From Erythroxylum novogranatense (taxonomy: Eukaryota; Streptophyta; Magnoliopsida; Malpighiales; Erythroxylaceae), in assembly GCA_029891385.1 (NCBI GenBank), contig CM057234.1:26646350-26710349 (forward strand): DNA of 64,000 bases, given 5' to 3'. The notes under the pieces are model-generated. The model saw only the letters and a list, made by a program, of their open reading frames with translations. It was not told the origin of the DNA and did no database searches. Within the stretch, counting starts at the first letter, position 1, and each line of letters starts with the position of its first letter. Made by a program: the position numbers and the translations under genes. Positions 22,587 to 35,337 of the stretch are shown piece by piece.

Positions 22587-23238
22587 TTAATATACAAACT
22601 ACTTCTACATTAAAATTTGGGAAAATATGTAATAACAAAGTTTAATTACTTAGAGTAATGAATAATGTACAAAACAATCTATTTTATTAAACATCATATC
22701 ATATTCGATTCTAAACATAAATTTTGAACTGCGAAAAAAGATTGGTCTTACACTCTTACATAATGCTTCCACGCATCTTTTTTTTAATAAGATTATATGC
22801 ATTCTAAAGTACCAAAAACTATAACTAATATGGCCTATACCATATTGCCTTACCCTTTTCTATACCTTTATCTTTTAACATTCCTACTTTTAATCCATAT
22901 GCCATTCATATATATTCCAATCACTTCTTTAAAATTTGTAAAGAATTTGTTTTCTTTAACATACTCCATCATAGGTAAGTAGTTGACCTTCTGCATCTTT
23001 GTATTGTACCTAGTATTACATCCTCACTCACTTTATGTAATAATAACAATATTTATAGTCTATTTTTTTTCTAAGAACCTATTAATTCCAACTTTTTTAT
23101 GTAAACCCACTAGCCAAATCAACCTGTGTTATTACCTACTTCTAAAAATAAATTTCTAATGAAGAATTTTTTTCCTAAACTCAACTTTGTTACCTTCTCT
23201 CTAGCCAATAAAACTCTCCTCATTTACGTAATCTAATA
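22587..23238. other. AT-rich gap, nothing recognised
   Basis: Very AT-rich, between the old CACTA end and the Athila-like LTR. No gene, repeat end or RNA gene was seen. Confidence 0.6.
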
Positions 23239-25989
23239 AGAACTGTTCGTGGTTTCTCGATGTGTGTAAGTTTTAATTAATAACCTCAACAATCTGTAAG
23301 TATAAGGGTCATTCATATAGTACCTAAGGTGTCGATCTCACGAGGAGAGATAATCTAATTCTAAAATCTAAAGCTAAAACAATTCACAGTAATTCAAATT
23401 ATAACAAAACTAAAGTAAGAATTTAATTCAATCACGCAACTCAATTTTAAGAATCAATTACAGAAATATTAACAAAGTAGCAGTTGCACCCATACTCAAG
23501 AATCAACCTAAAGGAACTATCAATTGAGAAAAAAGGAAAATTTTACCTATCTTTAATGCTAACCTAATTGATTATAAATTATTAGATTATTGGTCCTAGA
23601 CGATCCCAGGGTTGACTACTCTCTCTTGAGTTATAACTATTAACCCTAAATTATAAACCCTAATCAGATTATGAAAAATTGCAATTTCTCAATTAACAAT
23701 CTATCCAAAATCCTAATTAGATTTGAAGTTGTTCAATAAACTATTGGGAGCCTATGCAAAATCTCTCTTCACATAATTACCGATTTAATTAATTTCTTGT
23801 CCTTATTAAATCACCTAACTTTCATTAACCTAATTAATTATTTTTCATTCAATTAACCTCTCAACCTATTACTGAATTATGCAATCACAATAAATCCAAT
23901 AAACATAAATAATCATATTGAGTATAGAATATCTCAACAATTACAATCCTATCATCAATTGCTATTCCCAATTCTGTACAATAATAAAAATGGATAATAA
24001 CAGGAAATACGATTTTAAATGGAGACGGGAGGTAGCGATATCGGGAAACTCCAAATTCAGGAAGTACGTTGATGTCGGCTTGTATCACCCCCTTACTGTA
24101 GGGTATATATCGGAGCACCCTTAGGACATTCCAGTACGTATCCTACGATAATGATGCGCTACATTCAAGCACTACATTCATATACCATGGCATCATCTAC
24201 TTTATTCACTTATAGGCCTTATAAGAAAGTCTCAATATTTTTGAAACCAAATTTTTCCTCATTTCATTTCATAAAAACTGAATTTACAATGTAGCTTTTA
24301 CAATATTATCCGAAATATATAGATGATCTAAACCTAATGCAAAAGTGTTACATGAAGGAAGAAATATACAAACTCTATCTAAGCAATCCAATCCCAGCTG
24401 ACCGACTTTTGAGTCATTTCTTCTTTTCCTAAAAAATACAAGTCTACACTACTTAAATATCTCTCAGTAGTTAGAGTCGTCTCTTGGTCCTAAAAAGTCA
24501 ACGTTGTAATTTTGGTGAGTTTTGCGAATTCAGTGAGGTAACCATCATCGATGATTCACTCAATTCATGCAACACATCATTTCACATAACATATATTCAC
24601 ATTTTCGCATAATTACATCTCACATTTTCACTTAAACATAGGCAATGTTGCATTTCAATTAATCACACATACTTAACAAAAGCATATGAAATGCTCATGT
24701 GACTCTTTTCCAATTATTGTTATGATTGAGTGCCTAAATTGTCCTGTATCTATTGTGGATACTAGGCTCATTTATAACTATACCTTATCCATTAGGGATA
24801 CATGGCTCATTTTTTTGGACCCCGATCTTTTGATGGAAATTAGAATTATTAAAATGGAATTCAATGAGTGTGTTTGTATAGGTATTGTGTTGTGGATGTT
24901 ATTGTATTTAAAGAAGATTGATGACAGATGAAGTTATTGGTTTTGATGACTTTGAAATTTGAGTAGATTTGTATGAGTTATGAAAATTAAAGTGAATGGG
25001 TTGATTGAAATGGAGTTGAAAAGTAAGAAATGATTAGTGAAAGTGTTATATGTTGAAGAAAATTAGAAAGTTTGACTTTTTGGAGTAAAGAGTTGACTTT
25101 TGATTTAGGCATATTTTGAGGAAATAATCTACATGAAATTTGTAGATTATGTTGAGAGCTTTTCGTAGCCATAAAGTATGCTATTTTTCGATATCGAGAT
25201 TGAAAGTTATGATATTTGAAAGTTAAGTGTATTTTGCCTTAGTTTGGAAAATGCTATTAAGAGTAAGATTACGTATAACTTTTGTGAAAGAGAAATGTGT
25301 ATGCGTATATCCTTTGGTGTTGAGTTTGATGTGGGGAAATGACTTTGGAATAGTTTATTGGAGATTTGAATTATGTTTGAGATGAATTAGTTGAAGAGTT
25401 TGTGGTAGTGGGTGAATACGTGAAGTTGATGTGTTGAGATGTGAAGTGGATGTGTTGGAATGATGTTTAGAGAATTCAATGGCAAATTTGTAATGATTTA
25501 GATTGATTTAGCCAAAGTGGTCTTAATGAAAGTGGTAGATTATGTTTTTATCTTTCCATTGATATAAAGCACGAAAATATTGGACAAGGGAATAGAAAGT
25601 TATGATTTTTAGAAGTTCTGATGTTGTTTAGTGTGAAGCTGACCGACCAGTCAGCTTTGTGTGGAGTTTTTGACCCATTTAGAGGTCGATCTGATTCTTA
25701 AGGCCTTCACGAAAGTTGTAGAGGGTTCTTTTACCTTTCCATAGACACCAAGTTTGTCAAATTTGGAGTTCTGGATCAAAAGTTATGATGTTTGCAAGTT
25801 TTTGTACTGTTGAGAAATTATCGATCAGTCATCTTTGTGTAAACTTTTGATCCCTTTAGAGTCTGATCTTGTTTTTGAGTCCTTCTTGAAAATTGTAGAT
25901 CTGTCTTTTATCTTTTCAACGAAACAAACCGTGTCTAATTTGGAGCTCGGAGTCAAAAGTTATGAGGGTTTGAAATTTGAAGATCGGAT

Positions 25990-26150
25990 TGGGTGCCGAC
26001 CGACCTCTGTTGACCGACCGACCTCTGATGGCCGAGCCGACCTCTGTTGGCCGACCGACCTCTATTGGCGACCGACCTCTAATGGTTGACCGACCTCTGT
26101 TGGCCGACCGACCTCTGATGGCCGACCGATCTTCGTTCTGGCCGAGCTTT
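25990..26150 (+). repeat. Short tandem repeat CCGACCGACCTCTGTTGG in family A, copy 1
   Basis: About eight imperfect units of 18-20 bp, built on GACCGACCTCTG(T/A)TGGC. The same array, shorter, is at 39627-39765 in copy 2. Confidence 0.85.
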
Positions 26151-26224
26151 GATTTTTCTGGCTGAGCTCTGACCTCCCTTCACTCTTTTGAGCAAAACTT
26201 CTTCGTCCGACATCCGATCTATAT

Positions 26225-27165
26225 GATTCTTTTTTCAAATTAAACTAGAGAGATGAGGCTACAAATGTCATGAAGGAGCCGATCAACAATGTAGCCTCCA
26301 AGACTTTCAAATACAGGTCGGAAGTTAGGTATAGAGTTCAGTCTCAGCTTTGTAATGGTATGAGCAGTGTTCAGTATTATAGGTCGCTAGAGCTCGCTAG
26401 AGCTCGGATTGAGTTGATTCTTTTTGTACATTAAACTAGAGACATATATCTACAATTCATATGAAGGAGCCAATCGATAATGTCACCTATAAGACTTCCA
26501 AATATCGGTCGGAAGTTCAGTGTAGTGTTCAGTCTCGATGTTGTAATGGCTGAACAGTGTTCAGTGTTATAGATCGCTAGAGCTCGCTAAAGCTCAGATT
26601 GAGTTGATTCTTGTTGGTAATGAAAATAGAGACATGGGGCTACAAATTTTATGAAGGAGCCGAGCTATAACGTAGCCTCTATGACTTCCAAATATAGGTC
26701 GGAAGTTCAGAGTAGTGTTCAGTCTCAGTTTGTAATGGCTGAACAGTGTTCAGTTTTATAGGTCGCTAGAGCTCGCTAGAGCTCGGATTGAGTTGATTCT
26801 TGTTGGTAATGAAACTAGAGACATGGACTACAAATTTTATGAAGGATTCGAGCTATAATGTAGCCTCTAAGACTTCCAAATATAGGTCGGAAGTTCAGTA
26901 TAGTGTTCAGTTCCGGTGTTGTAATGGCTGAGCAGTGTTCAGTATTTTGGAGATATCACGATCGATAGATCTCTGATTTAGTTGGTTCTTGTTGTTAATG
27001 AAAATAGAGACATGGGGCTACAAATGTTATGAAGGAGCCGAGCTATAATTTAGCCTCTAAGACTTCCAAATATGGGTCGGAAGTTAGGGGTAGTGTTTAG
27101 CCTCGGGTATGAAGAACAAACTTCAGTATTTTGGAGATATCTTGAGCTATAGAGCTCCGATCGAT
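26225..27165 (+). repeat. Five 189-bp tandem repeats upstream of the TATA box, family A copy 1
   Basis: The motif AAACTAGAGACAT..GGCTACAAATTTTATGAAGGAGCC recurs at about 26240, 26431, 26621, 26811 and 27000. Each unit also has AAGACTTCCAAATATAGGTCGGAAGTTCAG and CAGTGTTCAGTATT. Copy 2 has four units. The position, in U3 and upstream of the TATA, suggests enhancer-like repeats, but that is inference. Confidence 0.85.
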
Positions 27166-27385
27166 CCAATTCTTGAAGTGATGGATTCGTAAGACATATA
27201 GTAACATTTCTTTAGAAGAAAGTTTTATCAAATGACTTCATTTACCTATTCGAAATAATCAGACCAAATGCGAGTTTTAAAGACCAATGAAGGGGCAATT
27301 TTGGAAGTTTACTTAAAGAGTTAAGTTTATAGGCTTAAATGGAGGGGCTTATGGGTCATTCCTTATTCATTAATTGACTTGGCAC

Positions 27386-27392
27386 TATAAAA
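27386..27392 (+). promoter_or_regulatory. TATA box of family-A LTR, copy 1
   Basis: GGCACTATAAAAGCAAGG; the same box is at 40800-40806 in copy 2. Transcription would start about 30 bp downstream, so the sequence after it is R-U5. Confidence 0.65.
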
Positions 27393-28001
27393 GCAAGGGG
27401 GCTGTAGTTGTTTGGAGGAGAATCACGATTATTGCCCAAAAGACTTAAAAGAAATAAGAGGAGAGAAGAGAGAAAGCTTGTTTCGGTGGAGAAGAACCGA
27501 AGAGAAGAAGAAGAGAGCTTCAAAGGTTCGATTTTCATGGGTTTCTTAGAGCATTTTCGATCTTGCTTCAAGAGGAATGGAGGGAAGAGTATGAAAGTTT
27601 TCTTTGGAGCTTGGAGATGCCGAAAATGGAGAAGATGAAGGTAAGAGTCGATTTTCAATCTTTGATCTTTTAGAGAGTTTTTGGTTTAGAATCATGGAAA
27701 ATGATATGGGTTTGTGTATTGTGAAGTTAATTTTGTTGATTGCTTAATATTATGGGTTTAGTTTTGGATAGAAATTAATTAGGGTTTATGCCCAATTTTG
27801 TAAATTGGGGATTTTGGAAATTTGTGATTTAGATGGCTTGGTTACATGTGGAATTAGTGTGTTCTAAGATCAATTTGAGGATTATGTTATTTATGAGATT
27901 GAATTTGTGGGAAATTGGTGTATGGAATTTTTCTATTGGAAGGAAGAAAGACGCAATGGTCAAATTGAAGTTAAGGACAAGCTTCTAGGCAGGAAATCGA
28001 G

Positions 28002-28680
28002 GTGGGTAACCGTTTATAATAGAATTTATAAGCCACTACTGCTTTCTTTAAACAAAAAGATTTTCTGATTTCAATTGCATCATAATTGTTGCATCATTGT
28101 ATGAATGATTTGAAAAATCATTATTAATTCAATACATAAACTTTTGATGAATTGCAAAATACATTGTGTTATGCCTTGAAAGATTTCATGGCATTTTGTG
28201 TATTCGGAAAAGAGCATTCGATAAATTGATTTAAGCATGATTATGTGATTGTGATTGGGCGAGAGAGAACCTATTTTCTTAAGTCACGTGCACGTTGACC
28301 CCCTTAGCCTTCTCCCGGCCGCCTGCTTGAGGCTTACGAGATCCGAAAAATGGACTCGTCGTGTTTACGGTAAACTTCGGTTTCTGTCGTGTTTATGGAA
28401 CTCTCGAGCCACTTGTGTGCATCGCATATGTGATTTGCCATTGCATTTATGAATTGTCAAGTTGATGCATTCATGTTTTGCAACCTATGGGTTTATGGCT
28501 GAAAGCCTAAAAATCATACGTTTTGCAATTGTGATTTGACTATAACAAGAGCGAAACTTTTAGAAAATGTGCTTTACAGATTTCAAAGAAATGTTTTCTA
28601 AGACCATAAAAGAAAAAGAATTTCAAAGATTTTGCTTATATTTTTGTTATAAACTGTTACCCACGAGCTATAAGCTCACC
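28002..28680 (+). other. Conserved inverted motif pair with core block, family A copy 1
   Basis: GTGGGTAACCGTTTATAA (28002-28019) and TTATAAACTGTTACCCAC (28647-28664) are near-perfect inverse complements about 630 bp apart. A conserved block between them (about 28285-28440) contains CACGTGCACGTTGACC and TAGCCTTCTCCCGGCCGCC. Right after the second motif, GAGCTATAAGCTC forms a small hairpin followed by a C-run. The same layout is found in copy 2 (41131-41820), family C (32166-32890) and family D (about 59243-59990). Confidence 0.75.
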
Positions 28681-30910
28681 CCCCCCTTCATTCCCATCCT
28701 CAGGTGATGAGAAGAAGATCGGGTGAAAGAAAATGAAGATTTCTATTTGCATGTGTTTATATTGTATTGTTGTTAAGTAAGATAGTGTTGAGAAATTCAA
28801 AATTTGTTGATATTGTATATGGCCTGAATTGCCACCAGTGTATGAAGAGTTGTCATTCCAGGACATATGTGATTTATGAAATTGTGTATATAATGAGTAT
28901 AAGGTGTATGGACTTCTGGAATTATGTATTGATTTAAGTTATGTTTGGGATGTGTGTATGAGTATGAATGTGATAATGTATTTTGGATTGAGTTTGGTTA
29001 TGAAAGAAATGAAAAGGAAAGGAATAAGAAAGAAAGAAAAGAAAAGAAAATTTTATACCGGATTTAGAATGTCTTAAGGTTTCCAACGCGACAGTGGTTT
29101 CTAAGATTTTGTTCGCGGATGTCGGTACTTGTGTTTCAGTTCGAATGCTTCAATTCAATTTGTGATTCGTGATCGTTTGTTTGGTTTGTCTCCGAGCCAA
29201 TTTGATTTGACTTTGTTTGTATGCTTCGCTTCCAAGTTGGCTTTCGATTCGTTAATGATTTGTTTCTCTTTGTGAACAATCGTGTATTCATTCCGCCTCT
29301 TTGTGATTCGTTCCGTCTTCCATTTTCGGGTTGGGGCGCCGGTCTCCGGATCGGGTCCCAACACATTTTACATAGTGAGCCTTTGGATCTTATACACTTT
29401 CTGAGCTCTAGGCTCTTTTTCACATTCTGAGCTTTAAACTTATTTTTGGTGGCTATTTCAGTCACAACTCCCATTATCTGATTAGGCATTCATGTATAGA
29501 ATGCATCTCACATTTTCAATCAATCATATCATGAAACACTTAGTTTGTCACATTTACCTGAAAATAACACTTCAATATCTCATTCACATTTCACAATCAT
29601 CGGATCTTCTATCCAGAAATCAACACAATTCAATTCACATTCATGAAGCAATTCAAACATAATTTAACACAATATCTAATCGAATAGAACTGTCTAGGTT
29701 ACTCACTAGTTGCTCCCAAAGCTAATGCCTGGAAGTTCCGGCAACGTCTGAAGATTGACGTTCCAGTTGCTCCTCTATATCAAATAACATACACTTATAT
29801 CACAATTTGCACAAGTATAATTGTTTAACAATGCACATGTATGTAATAAAATATTACAATGCATGTTCATGACAATCCCGGGTATTTATCCATTTGTGTC
29901 ATCACAAAATCAGTCCCATATCAAGAGTAATCTAATTATAATTTATACCTAGGTTTATACCTTATTAAAACCATTAAAAACACAATTCATATCTCATTGG
30001 TTTACTTTCAGAATTTTTTTTCTAAGACACTCTTTCGGGTCTATTGTTCACGTTCAATTAGAAAGTGAAAATGATGTAATTTGGTCATATTCTCTCTATA
30101 AAATTGTTCCTCTACGTTTTATGTTTCCATTGAAACCAAAATCATTCAATTCGGTTTAGTAATTTGAAAGATATACCTCAACCATTTTTGGACTGTTCTA
30201 TTTCTAAAATAGTATACTATGCACAACTTCCATCTAGAAATTGAACATCTTAAAGACTGAATCACAATTCAACTTCTACAGATAATTTGTAAGACTATAT
30301 CTCTAGTTTATCCCAAATTAATAACCATCTCGTTTGGAATGCTACATATCCAAATATAATCAAAATACTGAAGTATGTTCAGTAAAATATTCCTATTCAT
30401 ACTCTTCCATTCGATACCCTTAATTTGATTTAATCAATATTTTTCAATTCAGTATCAAAAGCTATAAAATTCCCTAGAGAGGTAGGAAGAAATGTGCTAG
30501 GAATATATTGGCCTAAGAATCACTTCGTTTGGAGGTCGGATAATAAAGTTATGGTCGAAAAAATCAAACAAGGCTTTGTCCTCAATCATATTGAACCTAT
30601 TTTGGTACAATTGGCATAACTTTCTCTATAGGTATCAAATCAAGGTCATTGTTAGACGATTTGAAATATAAATTATAGATATATAACTTTCATGAAGACC
30701 TTGAAGATATATTCTATCATCTAGAGGGTCAAACTTGGACCAGAAAATGTAAGATGAACAGTACCCAGAAGAAGTTTATAAACAGTGTATAGAAGATGCC
30801 TAACAATTAACATAAATTTTTCTAGAAATATCATATCAAGGTTATTCTTAGATGGTTTGAAAGAGGACTTCAAGACCTACAACTTTTATGAAGACATTGA
30901 AGATAGATTC

Positions 30911-33842
30911 TGTTGGCCCCTAAATTTTTCTTGTGGATCAAGTATGATTTGAATAAATTATGAGGTCATTAAAGGATTATTTTATGGAGTTAATTATTAT
31001 GTTAATGTTGGTAAGATTTTATGACAGATTAATTGAATTGAAGTATTAATGTTATAAGAATGAATGAAGGGCATTGTTGGAAGTTCACTTAAGGGTATAA
31101 GACATAAGGCTTTAGGCAAGGGGCAAAATGGACTTTGCACACTCATTGAGGCTATTAAAAGAAGAAGAAGTTATTGTATTTTTTAGAAGAAGAAATCGTG
31201 GGTGAAGAGAAGAAGAGAAAACCTAGGGTTTGGAGATTTTTAACGAGTTTGAAGAATTTGGAGCTTCAACAAGTAAGTATAAGTATTGTTCTTCTTGATT
31301 AGATGAATGAAACATGTTTTGATGTTAGTTAAGAGATGAATATGAATGGGCAGTTGCTGAGAATAGGTAAATGCATATGTTTAGTTTTTAGGGTTAATGA
31401 TCAAAGATAGATTTAGATGTATTTGTCAATGATACTGGGTTGAAATGAAGTTGGAAATGAAGTAGAAGTGATGGTTTAGTGTTTAGATGGTTATATGTGA
31501 AATGTGGGAAGTAAAACGTTGGAAAATGTAGAAAAAAATGTTCCCGGAGTATGTTTCTGTAAAAGTTCTCCGCGACGAACTTTCCAGCGCGAACTTTTCC
31601 TCTCTGGAAAAGTTCATCGCGACGAACTTTCAAGCACAGAACATGCTTTGGTATTTTAGGAATAACGTTCTGTATAGTTGTTCAAATGAGATGAGTTTGA
31701 TTTGGTGTAAACTAAAGACATAGGGCTACAAATTGTATGAAGGAATTAAGTTCAAATTCAGTTGTTAAGGATCTTAATATTTGGATGGAAGTTGATCATA
31801 GAATGTTGTTTTAGTATAAAAACAACCCAAAAATGATTGGGGCATAACTTTTAAAGTAATGAACCAAATTGAATTATTTTGGTGTCATTAGAAACTTAAG
31901 ACAATGAAAACAAATTTCTAGAAGAAAGTGTTATCAAATTTTATCATTTACTTGATCAGAAGGATCACGGAAAATTGACTCAAAGGTTGGAACTTTTAGA
32001 AGAGTTTGAGTGATTAGAATTTATCTTAGTGAATATGATATATATGGGCCCTCCAATTGTATTTATATTGAATGGAAATGTTTGTCATTGATAAAGGGAC
32101 TCAAGGAAGGCAATAGGAGCAAAGAGTGAGGTACCTTTGAACAAGTCTTTAAGTAAGGAAATCAAGGTGGGTTTCATATTTATAATAGAAGTAATGAGCC
32201 TTAAATGTTTTCTATTAAATCAAGAGAAGAAAATGATTTCAAATTGCTTCGTAATTGTTGCATCTATTGCTTTTAAATGATTCGAGGAATCTTTATATTT
32301 TCGATATATGAATTTTGTTGATGAATTTCGAAATAAAGATGGAAATGCATTGCAAATTTTATGTTGAAAAATGTCATGGCATTTTGTATATTTGAAAAAG
32401 AAGCAAAAGTATGAGAATGTGAATATGTGAATGATTGAGTTAGGCATTGAAATTTGATTGTGTTTGGGCAAGAGAGGAATGTTTTGTTAGTCATGTGCAC
32501 GTTGACATATAGCCTTCTTCCGGTTGCCCGCTTGAGGCCACGAGATCCTAAAAAATTGGACTCGTTTTATTCACGATATAAACTTCGATTTATCTATTTT
32601 GTTCCACAGAACTCTCGAGCCATTTGTTTGTGCATTTCATCTTTTAATTGTCAAGAATGTTGCATAATTGAGTATTATGCTTTGATGGTTACATGTATAT
32701 GTTATGTTTATGTGATGATATTTCTTTAACTATGAATTTTTTAGCTGAAATTATGAATTTGGTTGAGAATTTGAAAACTATGAGTTTTATGCATTCAATA
32801 TAAAATTTCCATAACAAATGAACATTTCAATGATTTTTGCTTATTTTTCGATATAAACTTGCTACCCACGAGCTTTTAAGCTCACCACCCTTCCGTCCCA
32901 TCTTCAGGTGAAAAAAATGAAATCGAGTGATCAAGAGTGAAGGCATCGCTTCGAGTCTTGCATGTTTTGTATTTTTAAGCTAGATTTTGTAAATACAAGG
33001 ATTAGTCACATCTCAAGGATTATTAGTTCATGCAACTTTTGTATTTTTGAGATTTTGGATTATTGTTATATTGTGGCTTGGAATGCCATTAAAACTTGTA
33101 AAATTTTATTCTTTTGATGTTAATGAATTATGTATGGATGACGTTGAGTGGGAATATGAATTTACATATGGATGAGATTGAATTGAAATTAGGTATACCT
33201 GAGGAAGTTACCTATGTGAGATGATTATTTTGGTTATGAATTGTTGCTACATACATATATATAAGTGAGATGTGTTATGGAAAAAGAAAGGTAGGAAATT
33301 ATGAAGAATGATAATTCGTTGTAAGAAATGAATTAAACGAGTGGAGATTAGAGAGTATATTGAAACAACATTGGTAGTTGAATTGTCACGAAATGATGTT
33401 ACCTTAAGGGAGTGAATTCAGGACAACTTAGAGTGAAAGTAAGGTTTGGATAGATGGAGAAGCATAGGAAAGGTGTTACTATGGTCAATTTTACATTTTC
33501 GTCGCGGCAAAGTCAAGCTTCTCGCTGCAGCGTAATTATCCCGAGAGGAGCGGGAGGGAAAATTTTAGACCTTCGCCTCGACGAATTTTTCCCGAAGGGT
33601 TTCTGTAGAAATATTGGTTCATTCGCTGCGACGAAACATGAAGTTTGTCGCAGCGAACATCTGGACTCAGAATCCAACATTTATGGTTTCATGACTCAAG
33701 AGTAGGACTCCAGAAATGAGGCCCACATGTTATGATATCAAAACATGAAGATGAATCGGCAATAGTTCAGGTGTTTTAATTGGAAACAGCTCAAGTCTTA
33801 TGATATTTCGCAAGAGTTGGACTTCAGAAACAGGGTCCAACA
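30911..33842 (+). mobile_element. Family-C solo LTR (2.93 kb)
   Basis: Starts TGTTGGCCCCTAAATTT and ends CAGGGTCCAACA. TSD GATTC (30906-30910) and GATTT (33843-33847). The target is an internal tandem repeat of family B; the neighbouring unit at about 34028-34050 shows the unbroken target AGATAGATTCTATCATC. It contains the same conserved pair (GGTGGGT at 32166, CTACCCACGAGC at 32862) and core block (32493-32630) as family A. The last part (33454-33705) has GC-richer palindromic words such as TTCGTCGCGG. No coding domain. Confidence 0.82.
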
Positions 33843-34111
33843 GATTTTATCATCTAGAGGGTCAAACTTGGACTAGAAAATATATGATGAACAATACCCA
33901 AAAGAAGTTTATGAAAAGTGCATAGAAGATGTTTAACAATTAGTATAACTTTCTCTAGAGATATCATATCAAGTTCATTCTTAGATGGCTTGAAAGAGGA
34001 ATTCAAGATCTACAACTTTTATGAAGACCTTGAAGATAGATTCTATCATCTAGAGGCTCAAACTTGGACCAAAAGATGTAAGATAAACAACACTCAGAAG
34101 AAGCTTCAGTC

Positions 34112-34365
34112 AACATAAGAAGAAGCAGACGGTCAACCTAAGAAGATACAAAAGGTCAACATAAGAAACAAAAGGTCAACATAAGAAGAAACATAAGATC
34201 AACCTATGAAGAAGCAGAAGGTCAACCTAAGAAGAAACAAAAGGTCAACATAAGAAGAAGCAGAAGGTTAACCTAAGAAGAAGTAGAAGGTCAACCTAAG
34301 AAGAAGCAGTAGGTCAACCTATGAAGAAGCAGAAGGTCAACCTAAGAAGATACCTCAGTCTACAG
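34112..34365. repeat. Minisatellite, unit about 25 bp, in family B
   Basis: About eleven imperfect units of AGAAGAAGCAGAAGGTCAACCTA, some shortened. Confidence 0.8.
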
Positions 34366-34399
34366 TGCATAAGAAGATGTTACTTCTACTGGGTCTTCC

Positions 34400-35337
34400 T
34401 CACATCCTCAAATGTTCTAAATCACTAACTACACTCTCTAAAGCACCTCCATTTATAAAGATCATAACTTTCAACTCAGATGTCCAAAAATTACATACTA
34501 TATACCGTTGAAAAGCTAGAAAGATAAGCTACAACTTTCTGGAAGACAAATTTGTCTAATTTAGCCTATATCAATATAGTTTTTTTCCTGAAGTCAGAAC
34601 ATGAAATTTACCCCTATGGAAGACTTAAGAATTTACACTGTGCTAACTTGGAATGTCCTGACCATAACAATTCAGCTACCAAATTGACTTTATTAAACTC
34701 TCAAATCTCAACTCAATAGGGTTTTCAATTGAAAATCCCACGAAGAACAATCACTAAAATTAGTTCTAGAATACTTAAACACATGCATTTTCTAACTCTA
34801 TGAACTGAAACCCTTCCAAAAATCTAAAAGATTCAAAACGATCTTACGTTGATTCTTTACCAAATAAAGAGTTTCTTGGCACTAATGGAAGCTCTCCTCT
34901 TCCTCTTCCTTTTTTCTTTCTTGAACAACCTCAAGATCTCTCTTGAAGGCTAAGAAAATTGAAACCCTAGCTTGTTTTCTCTTCTTCTCTTCGTATTTCT
35001 CTCTCTTCTTCATAACACTCTCTCTTTTGCTCTTCAATTCACGTTTTCCCCCTTCTTGAAAAGCAAGACTACATTTATTTCTTCCATTTCTACCCTTAAT
35101 GAGCCCAAAAAGCCCCATTTACCCTTCCTTATAGGTTTATGTTCTTTTAACCTTAAGTGTCTTGCCAAAAACACCCTTTGAACATTCTTATAACCTTTAC
35201 ACTTTAACTCAGTCAACCTATATCATATAATCTTTCTAACATCAACATAATAATTAATTTCCACAAAATTTCATAAAGACCTCATAATTAATGTAAATCA
35301 TACTTATTCATCAAGAAGAAAATTTTGAGGGCCAACA
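34400..35337 (-). repeat. LTR 5'-end segment related to family C, minus orientation
   Basis: On the minus strand it starts TGTTGGCCCTCAAAATTTTC at 35337 and stays alignable with the start of family C (30911 onward), including the ..GTTATAAGAATG.. and ..CACTTAAGG.. words. The matching 3' end was not found. It is either a truncated family-C insertion in family B or a part shared by both families. Confidence 0.5.

Larger units (their letters stand above)
24813..29363 (+). mobile_element. Family-A solo LTR, copy 1 (4.55 kb)
   Basis: Starts TTTTGGACCCCGATC (TG decayed to TT) and ends GATCGGGTCCCAACA. A perfect TSD, CATTT, lies at 24808-24812 and 29364-29368. It has no coding domain. From the left: a unique part with repeated '..AAAAGTTATGA..' segments, a short GACC-type repeat, five 189-bp repeats, a TATA box at 27386 and a leader-like region with a conserved inverted motif pair. 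The TATA box inside and the integrase-type TSD show it is an LTR, not a gene. Lineage unassigned; 4-kb LTRs occur in Tekay/Del and Ogre elements. Confidence 0.85.

Noticed and set aside
27537..27638. Short conserved frame (MGFLEHFRSCFKR..) shared by both family-A LTRs
   Set aside because: It lies in the LTR leader just after the TATA box and its conservation follows that of the whole LTR. No sign of protein-level selection can be claimed from two copies.
29136..29489. 117-codon minus frame in family A copy 1, also seen at the end of the extra ORF of Copia 2
   Set aside because: It is the inverse of the LTR 3' end, and in Copia 2 the frame merely runs from the true ORF into the inserted LTR.
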